Below, in pieces: positions 46,605 through 56,352 of a stretch of DNA of 64,000 nt (positions are counted from its first letter, which is position 1; each line of letters opens with the position of its first letter). The position numbers and the translations under genes were made by a program. The stretch comes from Paramylibacter ulvae (GTDB taxonomy: Bacteria > Pseudomonadota > Alphaproteobacteria > Rhodobacterales > Rhodobacteraceae). Location: contig NZ_BMZF01000007.1 in the NCBI RefSeq assembly GCF_014652655.1, positions 1 to 64,000 on the forward strand, read 5' to 3'. The notes under the pieces were generated by a model, which was not told where the DNA came from, ran no database searches, and was given only the letters and a program-made list of their open reading frames with translations.

Positions 46605-48252
46605 GGGGAGCCTTTCCTTGGTATTTCACCAAGAGTTCTGCGTCCACCTCTGTGCCATCATAAAGCCCGAGCAAGACACCACGCCGATTTGATCGCCCAC
46701 GCATATTGCGAATGTCATCTTCGGATTTTGTCACACGTTGCGACATGCGTCGCGCCCATTGTCCAAGACGTTGGTACATCAAATCAACCACGTCCTGATG
46801 CGCATCCGATGCGCCCAAATCGTTTTGCTCTTTAGGGTCGTTTTTCAAATCAAATAACATCGGGCGTAATCCACCCTCTGCATGCATCATTTTCCAGTTT
46901 TTATCCGCGACCATAAACAAACGACAATCGCGTGGTTCCATTCCCAATTTAGTAGCAAGCGCTGTTGCACCATAATCATATTCGCTGATCGCAAAATCGC
47001 GCCAATCATCAGGTTTTTCGCCATGTAAAAACGGCAATAGTGATCGTCCTTCAACAATATGATCGGGCACGGTGCCACCCGCGTATTCGATGAATGTCGC
47101 GGTGCAATCAATCGCCTCGACAAGTTCATCACAAGTGGTACCACGTGTTGCATCCGCATCAGGGGACGGATCGTAGATGATCAAGGGCACCTTGGCCGAA
47201 CAATCGTGAAACAGATCCTTTTCCCCCATCCAATGATCGCCCAAATAATCGCCATGATCGGATGTGATGACAATCATCGTATCCTGAAGGCGATCCGTGT
47301 CTTCCAGAAATTTTAACAATCGCCCCAATTGATCATCACATTGTTTGATCAAGCTCATATAGGCAGGGATCACAACATCGCGTACCTCTTGGCGGTGAAA
47401 CGCCTTGCCGATACCATTGCTGGTAAAACCTTCATAAACGGGATGGGGATCATTCAATTCACCATCAGCGCGGTTCAGCGGTTGAATATCATCGCACCCA
47501 TATTTGTCGTGATAGGGTGCTGGCACAATATAAGGCCAATGCGGTTTAATATAGGAGACATGCGCCAACCACGGTTGATCACCCGATTGTTCCGATATGA
47601 AATCAATTGTGCGCGATGTTAACCACGGCGTTTCGGAATCTTCTTCTTGGATATTGGCAGGCATATCTGCGTTTTGCATCAAAAACCCGCTGGCGATTTC
47701 CCCGTCATCTGTCACGCCAGAATTGGCAAAATGGTGCCACGGGTTCTGCCCCTCGTACCCCTTGGATTTCAGATATTCGTTATACGGGGATCGGCGTTCA
47801 TCATAAAACCCATCGGGGCCTTGTGCCCATAAACCGTCGTCGCGAATATAACTGTCGAACCCGCATTCGGATTGGCGCAGCCCGATTTCCGAGCTTTCTG
47901 ACATTCCCAACCGTTCCATACCATCCTTATCCGCACGCATATGGGTTTTGCCAATCAAATGGCACCCCATACCCAATTTGCGCAGATGATCACCCAGCGT
48001 ATGTTCGCCCACGCGTAACGGATGCCCGTTCCATTGCGCACCGTGGCTGTGACAATAACGCCCTGTGTAAAAGCTCATCCTTGATGCGCCACACACGGGC
48101 GATTGAACGTAACAGCGTGTGAACCGCACACCCATTTGGGCGACCCGATCAAAATTCGGGGTGTGTAATGTTTTGTGACCCGCACATGACAAATAATCGA
48201 ACCGAAGTTGATCATACATAATAAACAGGATATTTTTTTTCGCGTCGGTCAT
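46591..48252 (-). CDS. Sulfatase-superfamily hydrolase (formylglycine type)
   Basis: 553 residues from ATG 48252 (MTDAKKNILFIMYDQLRFD), cytoplasmic. The maturation motif is C54-G-A-S-R58, in which C54 would be converted to formylglycine; the metal ligands are in YDQLRFD at the start and ITSDHGDYLGDH in the C-terminal half. This is the type I sulfatase group that also includes choline sulfatases and phosphonate monoester hydrolases; the substrate cannot be told. A cytoplasmic sulfatase right behind a TRAP uptake system suggests that a sulfate ester is imported and cleaved inside the cell. The formylglycine-generating enzyme is not in this window. Confidence 0.85.
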   Translation of the reverse strand: MTDAKKNILFIMYDQLRFDYLSCAGHKTLHTPNFDRVAQMGVRFTRCYVQSPVCGASRMSFYTGRYCHSHGAQWNGHPLRVGEHTLGDHLRKLGMGCHLIGKTHMRADKDGMERLGMSESSEIGLRQSECGFDSYIRDDGLWAQGPDGFYDERRSPYNEYLKSKGYEGQNPWHHFANSGVTDDGEIASGFLMQNADMPANIQEEDSETPWLTSRTIDFISEQSGDQPWLAHVSYIKPHWPYIVPAPYHDKYGCDDIQPLNRADGELNDPHPVYEGFTSNGIGKAFHRQEVRDVVIPAYMSLIKQCDDQLGRLLKFLEDTDRLQDTMIVITSDHGDYLGDHWMGEKDLFHDCSAKVPLIIYDPSPDADATRGTTCDELVEAIDCTATFIEYAGGTVPDHIVEGRSLLPFLHGEKPDDWRDFAISEYDYGATALATKLGMEPRDCRLFMVADKNWKMMHAEGGLRPMLFDLKNDPKEQNDLGASDAHQDVVDLMYQRLGQWARRMSQRVTKSEDDIRNMRGRSNRRGVLLGLYDGTEVDAELLVKYQGKAPRASD

Positions 48253-48300
48253 TTTGTGCCGTTTGATATGTGGCACGCAGTTCTGCGCGCCACGACGGTA

Positions 48301-49323
48301 TTATTGCAATGCCGCTGGGATACGTACACCCAGTTGCTGGTAATATTTCAACGCACCTGCGTGCAATTTCACGTTATCCGCGCTGAACGCTGTATCAAGA
48401 TTGACCGCGTTCATATACGGCGCCGTCTTGCGAATTTCAGGAAGGCTTTCCCAAAATGATTTGGTGATTTCGTAAACTGCATCTTCGGACATATCGTTGC
48501 GTGCAACCACGCCAACCAGTGATCCAACGGTGTAAACATCGCCATCGGATTGCACTGTATTTCCATAAATTCCTGCTGGGATCACATCCATTGATCGCCC
48601 AAGCGCGGTTGTCGCGGCCTGAATGCCGCCACCGCTCACGGATGCGACATCTGCGTTTGCTTTGGACAGGCCGAGAATGCGCAGGTTCGATGTTAACGCC
48701 AGTTGTTCAATCTGTGGGAATGGCGGGATGCCACCGTTGATGTAAACATCAAACTGACGATCTTGGAACCCTTGCAACGCGGTTCCCCATGATGCTTTGA
48801 CCGCTTCGTAATCTGTGCCTGCTTCGAAACCCGTTGTCGCCTTAATCCAACCCGCAGCGGTGTTATATGCGCCTCCACCAGGAGGGCCCAAAAACACGCG
48901 CTTACCTTTGATATCTTGTAATGTGTTAATGCCGCTGTCGGCGTAAACAACCGTATGATACGCGCCATAGGGGAACCAAAACAACAGGCTTAGGTTTTCG
49001 CGCAATTCTGGCGCGTTTGGCAGGCTACCATACATTGCTGTGCCATTGGCCATGAAATCCATGATTGCAGGTGATGCCATCACGATATCAAGTTTGCCTT
49101 GTGCCGCCTCGATCATATGTTTGGTGGCCGCACCCGTTGCATCAACGGTGATGTCATATTTATCTTGCGCGCCATTCACGCTCGATGCCATGGTTGTCAT
49201 CACCAAATAGGCCGATGATCCAGGCGCAATTGTTGCCATGCGCACCTTTTCACCCGCGAATGACGCCGCCGCCATTCCAACAATTGCCACCCCTGTGGCC
49301 GCTATTTTTATTAATCGTTTCAT
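48301..49323 (-). CDS. TRAP transporter solute-binding protein, TAXI family
   Basis: 340 residues from ATG 49323 with GGGAGAAG upstream and a signal peptide ending near ASFA-GEKVR. TAXI-family features include the segment GATKHMIEAAQGKLDIVMAS-like (shown in parts: ATKHMIEAAQG and LDIVMASPA) and GPPGGGAYNTA near residue 145. TAXI binding proteins feed a fused TRAP permease with organic anions; known cases include glutamate-like acids. It is followed by the sulfatase-like gene after 48 bases. Ligand unknown. Confidence 0.92.
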   Translation of the reverse strand: MKRLIKIAATGVAIVGMAAASFAGEKVRMATIAPGSSAYLVMTTMASSVNGAQDKYDITVDATGAATKHMIEAAQGKLDIVMASPAIMDFMANGTAMYGSLPNAPELRENLSLLFWFPYGAYHTVVYADSGINTLQDIKGKRVFLGPPGGGAYNTAAGWIKATTGFEAGTDYEAVKASWGTALQGFQDRQFDVYINGGIPPFPQIEQLALTSNLRILGLSKANADVASVSGGGIQAATTALGRSMDVIPAGIYGNTVQSDGDVYTVGSLVGVVARNDMSEDAVYEITKSFWESLPEIRKTAPYMNAVNLDTAFSADNVKLHAGALKYYQQLGVRIPAALQ

Positions 49324-49340
49324 CGACTTCTCCCACGTCA

Positions 49341-51257
49341 TTATGATATTTTTGAATCTTGTTTTGCGCTTTGGCTATAGTGATACACGAAAACGCCCAT
49401 CGCCAAAATAATTCCTGCGATATTCATCAACGGATTCACCCAAAAAATAAGAATTGCCGCGATTATACGCAAAACGGTTTCCCAATGTGCCAGATGTGCA
49501 CGTTCAAACCGCGCCAATGCGGTTGCGATCAACCAAGTGCCAATCAGAAAACCGACCGTGGCGTATAACAGCGTGAAATATTGATCTATGCTAGAAAAAT
49601 CGTTTTCAATCAGCAAAATTTCAGGGCGATAGACAAACAGAAACGGGATCACAAACCCCGCAATTGCCAAACGCACAGCGGTAAATCCCGTTTCCATCGG
49701 GCGTGCGCCGGCAATCGGAGCGGCAGCAAACGCAGCCAATGCAACGGGGGGTGTTACGACCGACAGCACGCCAAAATACAACATAAACATATGCGCGGCA
49801 ATCTTTGGAAGACCCAGTTGTTCCAACACAGGCCCCATCACCAGCGCCAAGATCAGATAGGCCGTCACCGATGGCACGCCCATCCCCATCACCAAACAGC
49901 CCAGCATCACAAGGATCAGCGCAAAAAACAGGCTGCCACCCGATGCGGCGCGAATGGCATCGGCAAAGGCCAATCCGATCCCCGTCATATTCACAATGCC
50001 AATGACCAGCCCGACCGAGATTACAATCACGATCAAACTCGCCGATGTCATGCCTGCACGCACCATCGCATCCCACCACGCGGCGGGATTGCGAAACTGT
50101 TTGAACAAAATCAGACAACAAATCAGCGCAACCAACATCGCATAAAATCCAGCATTTTGCGCCGTACGCCCCGTGGTTAACACCCCAATGATCACCATCA
50201 ATGGTACCCAAAACGCGATGGATTTCACCCAATCCATACGGTCCAATTTTTCGCGCAGCTCAATCGGTGTGGCACCAATGCCTTGTTTGCGGGCCTCGAC
50301 CAGAACCACCATGAACAAAGAGATATAATAAAACACGGCGGGTAAAATTGCGGCCAGCACAATTTGCAAATATGAAATATTCGTCACCTTGGCCATGATA
50401 AAGGCAACCACCCCCATCACAGGGGGCATGATTTGCCCACCCGTTGATGCGGCCGCCTCGACCGCGCCTGCAAATTTTGGTTTGAATCCTGCGCGTTTGA
50501 TAATTGGAATGGTGAACACACCGGTGGATACAACATTGGCCACCGCCGCGCCGGACATTGTGCCAAATAGTGCCGACCCAACAATTGCGGCATGTGCAGG
50601 GCCACCCGCAAATCGCCCAGTACCCGCGAATGCAATTTTCAACAGGGTCTCTCCCGCCCCCGATGCTTGCAATATCGCGCCAAAAACGATGAAAACCAGA
50701 ACCACGCTGGATACAACTTGCAACGGGCCGCCATAAACACCATCGGTGGAAAACCACATGCGATCAGCGATGCTAACCCAATCGCGCCCCGCACCACCCA
50801 TCCAATCAGGCGCCAGCGCATAGAGCAAAACCGCGCCATAAACCACGACCATTGGTGTGCCAAAAAACCGATAGGTCACATAACCGATCAAGCCAAAGGC
50901 CACCCAAGCCAGCGCCATGTCGATATTGCCAATAAAGACAAAGCTGTCTTCTTGGGCCGCCATAATCGCGATCCAGCGTGCGCTGATTATGATGAACAAC
51001 ACCAACATGAACAGATGAGTAGTAATATTGGTGACATTGTTATGAGGCAGATTTTTGCCAGCGATCGATGCCTGTGCATGCCCTGTTGCCGCCAAGTTCA
51101 ACAACGCTGTGGCCATGCCCAAAACGGCGGTGGTGCCATAAACGATGACCGTGTCAAAAACACCAAACCCTGCGACATAGATTGCAAACACTGTCAGAAC
51201 CGCAGCAACGCATTTTGACAATTGATACATGGCATTGGTTGCCATCGTGATATTCAT
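49341..51257 (-). CDS. TRAP transporter permease, fused 4TM/12TM type
   Basis: 638 residues with about 16-17 membrane spans from ATG 51257 (GGGAGG upstream). Features of the fused TAXI permeases: GSALFGTMSGAAVANVVSTG, GQIMPPVMGVVAFIMA and GMGVPSVTAYLILALV. It carries the substrate delivered by the neighbouring binding protein using a sodium or proton gradient, with no ATP. It is 17 bases upstream of the binding-protein gene and heads the cluster running down to the glycosyltransferase. Confidence 0.94.
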   Translation of the reverse strand: MNITMATNAMYQLSKCVAAVLTVFAIYVAGFGVFDTVIVYGTTAVLGMATALLNLAATGHAQASIAGKNLPHNNVTNITTHLFMLVLFIIISARWIAIMAAQEDSFVFIGNIDMALAWVAFGLIGYVTYRFFGTPMVVVYGAVLLYALAPDWMGGAGRDWVSIADRMWFSTDGVYGGPLQVVSSVVLVFIVFGAILQASGAGETLLKIAFAGTGRFAGGPAHAAIVGSALFGTMSGAAVANVVSTGVFTIPIIKRAGFKPKFAGAVEAAASTGGQIMPPVMGVVAFIMAKVTNISYLQIVLAAILPAVFYYISLFMVVLVEARKQGIGATPIELREKLDRMDWVKSIAFWVPLMVIIGVLTTGRTAQNAGFYAMLVALICCLILFKQFRNPAAWWDAMVRAGMTSASLIVIVISVGLVIGIVNMTGIGLAFADAIRAASGGSLFFALILVMLGCLVMGMGVPSVTAYLILALVMGPVLEQLGLPKIAAHMFMLYFGVLSVVTPPVALAAFAAAPIAGARPMETGFTAVRLAIAGFVIPFLFVYRPEILLIENDFSSIDQYFTLLYATVGFLIGTWLIATALARFERAHLAHWETVLRIIAAILIFWVNPLMNIAGIILAMGVFVYHYSQSAKQDSKIS

Positions 51258-51333
51258 CTGCCCCTCCCGTTGCATACGACAACCTTGGCCTATGGCAAGT
51301 TGCGCTGCAAGCGGGAATTGGTTTCAATGCAGA

Positions 51334-53175
51334 CTAGGGGTCCAAACGCACCGCACCTTGGGATGCGTTTGCAACCAATGATGCGTATGCTTTCAATGCG
51401 CGTGAAACTTTGCGTTTGCGCGGCTCTGCTGGTTTCCAAGCGGCGTCGCCTTTGGCTTCCATTTCGGCGCGGCGTGCGGCCAGTTCTGCATCGCTAAGTG
51501 CCACATTGATGGTACGGTTGGGGATGTCGATTTCGATGATGTCACCCTCAACGATCAGGCCGATATTGCCGCCCTCTCCCGCCTCTGGTGAAACGTGGCC
51601 GATGGACAGGCCAGACGTACCACCCGAAAAGCGACCATCAGTGATCAATGCACAGGCTTTGCCCAAGCGCATGGATTTTAGATATGATGTTGGATACAGC
51701 ATTTCTTGCATGCCAGGGCCACCGCGTGGGCCCTCGTAACGAATGATCACCACGTCACCAGCGGCGACCTCTTTGTTCAAGATACGGTTCACTGCTTCGT
51801 CTTGACTCTCGCAGACGATGGCGGGGCCGCTGAATTTCAGGATACTGTCATCCACACCTGCGGTTTTCACAACACAGCCTTCTTGGGCGATGTTGCCAAA
51901 CAAAACGGCCAAACCACCGTCTTGGCTAAACGCATGGTCTTTATCACGGATCACACCGTTTTCGCGATCTGTATCCAATTCTTTGTACAGGCGCGACTGG
52001 CTGAATGCTTGTGTAGTGCGCACGCCGCCGGGTGCGGCAAGGAACAAATCATGCGCCGCTGCATCATTGGAAATTTTCACATCCCATTTTGCGATGGCCT
52101 GCGCCAATGTTGGTGTGTGCACGGTGGACACAGATGTATCCAACAAACCGCAACGATCCAATTCACCAAGCAGCGCAAAAATGCCGCCTGCGCGATGCAC
52201 ATCTTCCATGTGGACGTTGGCAATGGCTGGTGCAACCTTGCACAGACACGGGGTTGAGCGCGACAGGCGATCAATATCATCCACGGTAAAGTCAACATGG
52301 CCTTCGCGCGCAATTGCAAGCAGGTGAAGGATCGTATTTGTGGAACCCCCCATGGTGATATCCATGGTCATCGCATTTTCAAACGCCGCCTTTGTGGCGA
52401 TGCCACGCGCAGAACGGGATTTGTTACCGTTTTCGTAATAATCTTTGGTCAGATCAACGATCAAACGCCCCGCTTCACGAAACAATGCCTCGCGTTTGGA
52501 ATGTGTCGCCAATGTTGAACCATTCCCCGGAAGGGCAAGGCCCAAAGCCTCTGCCAGACAGTTCATGGAATTGGCGGTGAACATGCCAGAACATGACCCG
52601 CATGTTGGGCATGCGGCCTCTTCAATCGCTTGGACATTGGCATCGGACATTTCGGGGTTGGCCGCCTCGATCATCGCGTCAACCAAATCGACCTTGCGCA
52701 GATCACCATCGATATCGACTTTGCCAGCCTCCATCGGGCCACCAGACACGAATACCACAGGGATATCCAAGCGCATCGCGGCCATCATCATACCGGGCGT
52801 GATTTTATCACAGTTGGAAATACACACCATCGCATCGGCGCAATGCGCATTCACCATGTATTCCACACTATCGGCAATAATTTCGCGTGAAGGCAGGGAA
52901 TACAGCATCCCATCATGCCCCATCGCGATACCATCATCGACAGCGATCGTATTAAATTCTTTGGCAACACCGCCTGCGGCCTCAATTTCGCCGGCAACCA
53001 ATTGACCAAGATCTTTCAGATGCACGTGACCGGGCACGAATTGCGTGAATGAATTCACCACAGCAATAATCGGTTTCCCAAAATCATCATCTGTCATGCC
53101 TGTTGCACGCCATAAACCGCGCGCACCGGCCATGTTGCGACCATGTGTAGTTGTTCTGGAACGATAAGGAATCAT
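51334..53175 (-). CDS. ilvD: Dihydroxy-acid dehydratase
   Basis: 613 residues from ATG 53175 ([20 protein letters not shown]), the usual length. Cluster cysteines lie in [15 protein letters not shown] and [19 protein letters not shown]; the C-terminal [19 protein letters not shown] is the other signature. It dehydrates 2,3-dihydroxy-isovalerate and -methylvalerate in valine, leucine and isoleucine synthesis. It is a housekeeping gene between unrelated neighbours, 76 bases upstream of the TRAP permease, with no obvious terminator between them. Confidence 0.97.
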   Translation of the reverse strand: MIPYRSRTTTHGRNMAGARGLWRATGMTDDDFGKPIIAVVNSFTQFVPGHVHLKDLGQLVAGEIEAAGGVAKEFNTIAVDDGIAMGHDGMLYSLPSREIIADSVEYMVNAHCADAMVCISNCDKITPGMMMAAMRLDIPVVFVSGGPMEAGKVDIDGDLRKVDLVDAMIEAANPEMSDANVQAIEEAACPTCGSCSGMFTANSMNCLAEALGLALPGNGSTLATHSKREALFREAGRLIVDLTKDYYENGNKSRSARGIATKAAFENAMTMDITMGGSTNTILHLLAIAREGHVDFTVDDIDRLSRSTPCLCKVAPAIANVHMEDVHRAGGIFALLGELDRCGLLDTSVSTVHTPTLAQAIAKWDVKISNDAAAHDLFLAAPGGVRTTQAFSQSRLYKELDTDRENGVIRDKDHAFSQDGGLAVLFGNIAQEGCVVKTAGVDDSILKFSGPAIVCESQDEAVNRILNKEVAAGDVVIIRYEGPRGGPGMQEMLYPTSYLKSMRLGKACALITDGRFSGGTSGLSIGHVSPEAGEGGNIGLIVEGDIIEIDIPNRTINVALSDAELAARRAEMEAKGDAAWKPAEPRKRKVSRALKAYASLVANASQGAVRLDP

Positions 53176-53264
53176 CTGGCTATCCTGCTGTGCTGTAAAT
53201 TCGTTTCGCCCTTTTGCCAGCAACAGCGGCGGATTTCTAGCCCTGTACAGCCAAACGTGAACAA

Positions 53265-54404
53265 TTACTCTGCTGGTGGTAGTTTTTTCTTGGCGCGGAA
53301 CGGATGCAGGAACTGTTTGAAATAGCCTTTGGGCATGTCTTCACCCGCAACACCGTATTTATCGGGCCAGCGATCCTCTGGCATGTGGTACGTGCCAAAC
53401 AGCCAATCAAACAGCGGAAAGTGGATTGCGAAATTGATATCAATTGCCTCGCGTTCCGATCCGTGATGCCAATGATGGAACCGCGGTGTCACCAACCAGC
53501 GTTCGATAAACGACAGGTTAAACCCAAGGTTTGAATGCACCAGCGCGGAATAAAAATAGACGATAATCAAGTAAACCTGAATCGCCGCAGGATCAAAGCC
53601 AAGCGTTAGCATCGGCAATGCCGTAACCGAGCGCAGCACCGCAATTTCGAAAAAATGCATCCGCGCGCCCGCGATCCAATCAAGCTGTTGTGTGGAATGG
53701 TGGATCGAATGGAACCGCCATAAAAACGGCACCTTGTGAAACGCATAATGCAGCCAATATTGCATAAAATCCGTGGCCAACATAATCAGGAACACCTGAA
53801 TGAACAGCGGCAATGTGAATATGTAATGGCGCATTTCGGTGATGTCGAAATTGTTATTCACCACCTCTGATGGGGCAAGGGTAAGGTAGTTTAACGCCTG
53901 CACCAATAACGAGCTGACCGCGAAATAAAAGAAATCTTCGCGCCATGCAAAACGCAACACCGTTTGATCGGGATCATGAGGAAACATGCGTTCCAGCGGG
54001 AGGAACAAAATCCCCACGGTCAGAACCTTGAGCACGAAAAAATCGAGCCCGAAATACATGCTACTGCTCCCAGATTCAGCGGGGCCTTGGATCAATGACG
54101 CCGCAACCACCAGAAAAAATCCGACCGATGACAACATGAAACTGCGGCTTAAAATCAGGGATGTGAATGATAGGACATAGCCAAACACGATGAATATTTG
54201 AAAGGCCACGCGAAACGGGATAAATTCGTGAATGACCGCCAAGTCGGGTGTGGAAAACAAATGTGGATATCGCAACACGATGGCAAGCGCCAGTGCCGCC
54301 ACGCCACAGATCAAGGACAATGTGCCCGATAACCAACCGCTTCCAAACGGGCGTTCGGCGCGTGGTTTTTCCAAGGCCGCTACAAATTTTTTAATCAATG
54401 ACAT
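53265..54404 (-). CDS. Fatty acid hydroxylase/sterol desaturase family membrane protein
   Basis: 379 residues from ATG 54404. Several membrane spans precede the histidine boxes HYAFHK, FHSIHHS and HHWHHG, which bind the di-iron centre of this family of oxygenases. Bacterial members hydroxylate or desaturate lipids; the actual substrate is not known. The start codon lacks a clear ribosome-binding sequence, and the TTG two codons earlier is an alternative. It lies 64 bases after the DUF1523-like gene. Confidence 0.86.
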   Translation of the reverse strand: MSLIKKFVAALEKPRAERPFGSGWLSGTLSLICGVAALALAIVLRYPHLFSTPDLAVIHEFIPFRVAFQIFIVFGYVLSFTSLILSRSFMLSSVGFFLVVAASLIQGPAESGSSSMYFGLDFFVLKVLTVGILFLPLERMFPHDPDQTVLRFAWREDFFYFAVSSLLVQALNYLTLAPSEVVNNNFDITEMRHYIFTLPLFIQVFLIMLATDFMQYWLHYAFHKVPFLWRFHSIHHSTQQLDWIAGARMHFFEIAVLRSVTALPMLTLGFDPAAIQVYLIIVYFYSALVHSNLGFNLSFIERWLVTPRFHHWHHGSEREAIDINFAIHFPLFDWLFGTYHMPEDRWPDKYGVAGEDMPKGYFKQFLHPFRAKKKLPPAE

Positions 54405-54468
54405 GGGCAATCCAACATCTGTAATGCAATTGAACGCACAGGTTGCATGATTGATTTGGCAAAATCAA

Positions 54469-55218
54469 CTATGCACCACCACCCAGCCGTTTGAACCAGC
54501 CTCGCACGCGATCACCCATGCTATGCGTAGTTTCAGAAACGTCATCCCACGCATCCTCGACGCTATCAACCATCGGATCGATACGGCGTCGTTTGAACAA
54601 TTGCATCAGGCGATAAATGCCCAAACAAATCAGCGCCAATATGATCGTGAAAATAATGTTGAACCACGGGATCAAATTCACATCTGGCCCATCAACCTGT
54701 TTCATCGACGTTGCATTTGGAAACAGTGAAAACACCGTGTTGCGCCAACCGTAATGGCGCACAGCTACCCATTTTGGATTGTCTCGCGTTGAAACCAGCT
54801 GTTTTGCCTTCGCACTTAAATCCGAGCTGTCGAACTTAAAATAGGGCGGCCAGCCGAATCCTGTATCTTCGTTGCGATAAACCATCACACTTCCGTCTGG
54901 CATTTCAGTGTCGATAAAACGCACATCGCGTGTGTCTTGGCGGATTGTGCCCGCGTCCTGTTTGCCCCAGAACATGGAATTGCTGGAAACATCCATACGT
55001 TTTTCATAGGCATCCAACACCAAAACAATGTCGCGTTGGGGTAATGTATAATGCAAAAAACCCACCGCATAGGACACGATCATAGAATAGGCGACCAATT
55101 TCACCAGCCAGATTTTGATAAATGCTGGCATGATTTTGCGCAACATTATGATCGTTAATAACAACGCCAAAAACAACGGCGACCAAACGAACAGGCTATA
55201 GGCAATTGTACTCAGCAT
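54469..55218 (-). CDS. Membrane protein resembling DUF1523
   Basis: 249 residues from ATG 55218 with AAGGA seven bases upstream. Three hydrophobic segments (about 8-30, 36-58 and 188-208) flank a large soluble part, with the characteristic DTRDVRFIDTE and YRNEDTGFGWPPYFKFD that I associate with DUF1523, a family common in Rhodobacteraceae. Function unknown. The C-terminus is basic and then acidic (KRRRIDPMVDSVEDAWDD). Confidence 0.75.
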   Translation of the reverse strand: MLSTIAYSLFVWSPLFLALLLTIIMLRKIMPAFIKIWLVKLVAYSMIVSYAVGFLHYTLPQRDIVLVLDAYEKRMDVSSNSMFWGKQDAGTIRQDTRDVRFIDTEMPDGSVMVYRNEDTGFGWPPYFKFDSSDLSAKAKQLVSTRDNPKWVAVRHYGWRNTVFSLFPNATSMKQVDGPDVNLIPWFNIIFTIILALICLGIYRLMQLFKRRRIDPMVDSVEDAWDDVSETTHSMGDRVRGWFKRLGGGA

Positions 55219-55308
55219 CACGTGATCCTTTTACTGTGCTAGCCCTTATATAGGGTGTCGTGTTATAACCTGCTAGGTGCAAGTTTTCAGCAACCTTGGT
55301 TTGTGTGG

Positions 55309-56352
55309 CTATGGGTTGTTTTGTACGATGGAATTTTGCCAATTACGGATGAATGTTTCTCGTTTCAGCCGATCCAAAAACACCAACAACCCTGGCCCCA
55401 AACGAATGGGGCGCAACCCTTTTGCCGCCGTCGTTTCAAGGCGTTGAACCGCAGGCAACCCAGATGCCGCACTTAATTCTGGGCGCGTTTCCATCATCGA
55501 TAAAAAATCCACCATACGTTTCGCCGCAGACGCATTTTTAGCATTGGTAGTGATGATTGATGTACGCAACATCAGCGACACAAAATCCTGCATCGGCACG
55601 ATTTTCACACCGTCCATTGTCTGCAATCGTTTTTCGGCATAGCTGCCCAATACGTTATAAGCCATCGCCAACCGCCCAGATGCAACATCATCAATCATTT
55701 CCCCAGAACAACAATAAAGCCGTGTCTTTAATCGACCCATCACTTCGGTCAATCGCCAAAAAGAATCCGTATTGCGTGAATTTTGCGTGGCCAACATATA
55801 TCCAAACCCCGATGTGCGCACATCATATGTGCCAACACGACCCCAAAATTCTTGCGGATTATCACGCAGTAATTCGATCAATTCTTCGCGGGTATTGGGA
55901 ATCGACAGATCACGAAATGCGTGTTCCGACACAACCAACACGGCGGGTTCCTGGGTGAACGCAAACACTTGATTGCGCCACTTTGCCCATGATGGCAAAC
56001 TGTCTGTCGCGGATGAAACATATGTTTGGGCAAAACCATCATTTGCCAATTTTGTCTGCAAATCCATCGCTGATGAAATGACCAAATCAAATGGCGCACG
56101 TTCATCGTGGATCGCCGCCATTGTTTGCGCACTGCTTGCAACCACATAGTCGATATCAATGTTTGGATTTTCCTCCTGAAAAGCCAAGAGTATTGGTTCA
56201 AACGAGGAGATATCGGCGGTGGAAATAATGTGCAAATTACCCGTTCCTGTGGGCGATTTATATAGTTTCTGTTCTTCTATTTCAAAGGCATTGGCCAATG
56301 TCGCACAAATCATCTGTGCAATTAACCACGCGGTAAGATAAATGATACGCAT
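55309..56352 (-). CDS. Periplasmic binding protein associated with a two-component system
   Basis: 347 residues from ATG 56352 (GGGAG upstream), with a signal peptide ending near TLANA-FEIEE. The body resembles family 1 or iron-type ABC solute-binding proteins (STADISSFEPIL, YDVRTSGFGYM, YNVLGSYAEKRL), but no permease or ATPase genes are adjacent. It overlaps the sensor kinase gene by 31 bases on the same strand, so it is co-expressed with the sensor; it more likely supplies the periplasmic ligand sensed by the kinase than feeds a transporter. Confidence 0.8.
   Translation of the reverse strand: MRIIYLTAWLIAQMICATLANAFEIEEQKLYKSPTGTGNLHIISTADISSFEPILLAFQEENPNIDIDYVVASSAQTMAAIHDERAPFDLVISSAMDLQTKLANDGFAQTYVSSATDSLPSWAKWRNQVFAFTQEPAVLVVSEHAFRDLSIPNTREELIELLRDNPQEFWGRVGTYDVRTSGFGYMLATQNSRNTDSFWRLTEVMGRLKTRLYCCSGEMIDDVASGRLAMAYNVLGSYAEKRLQTMDGVKIVPMQDFVSLMLRTSIITTNAKNASAAKRMVDFLSMMETRPELSAASGLPAVQRLETTAAKGLRPIRLGPGLLVFLDRLKRETFIRNWQNSIVQNNP

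Noticed and set aside
50592-51218. 208-residue open frame opposite the TRAP permease
   Set aside because: Antisense to the membrane-spanning permease; the His- and Gln-rich product is a typical artefact of hydrophobic codons read in reverse.
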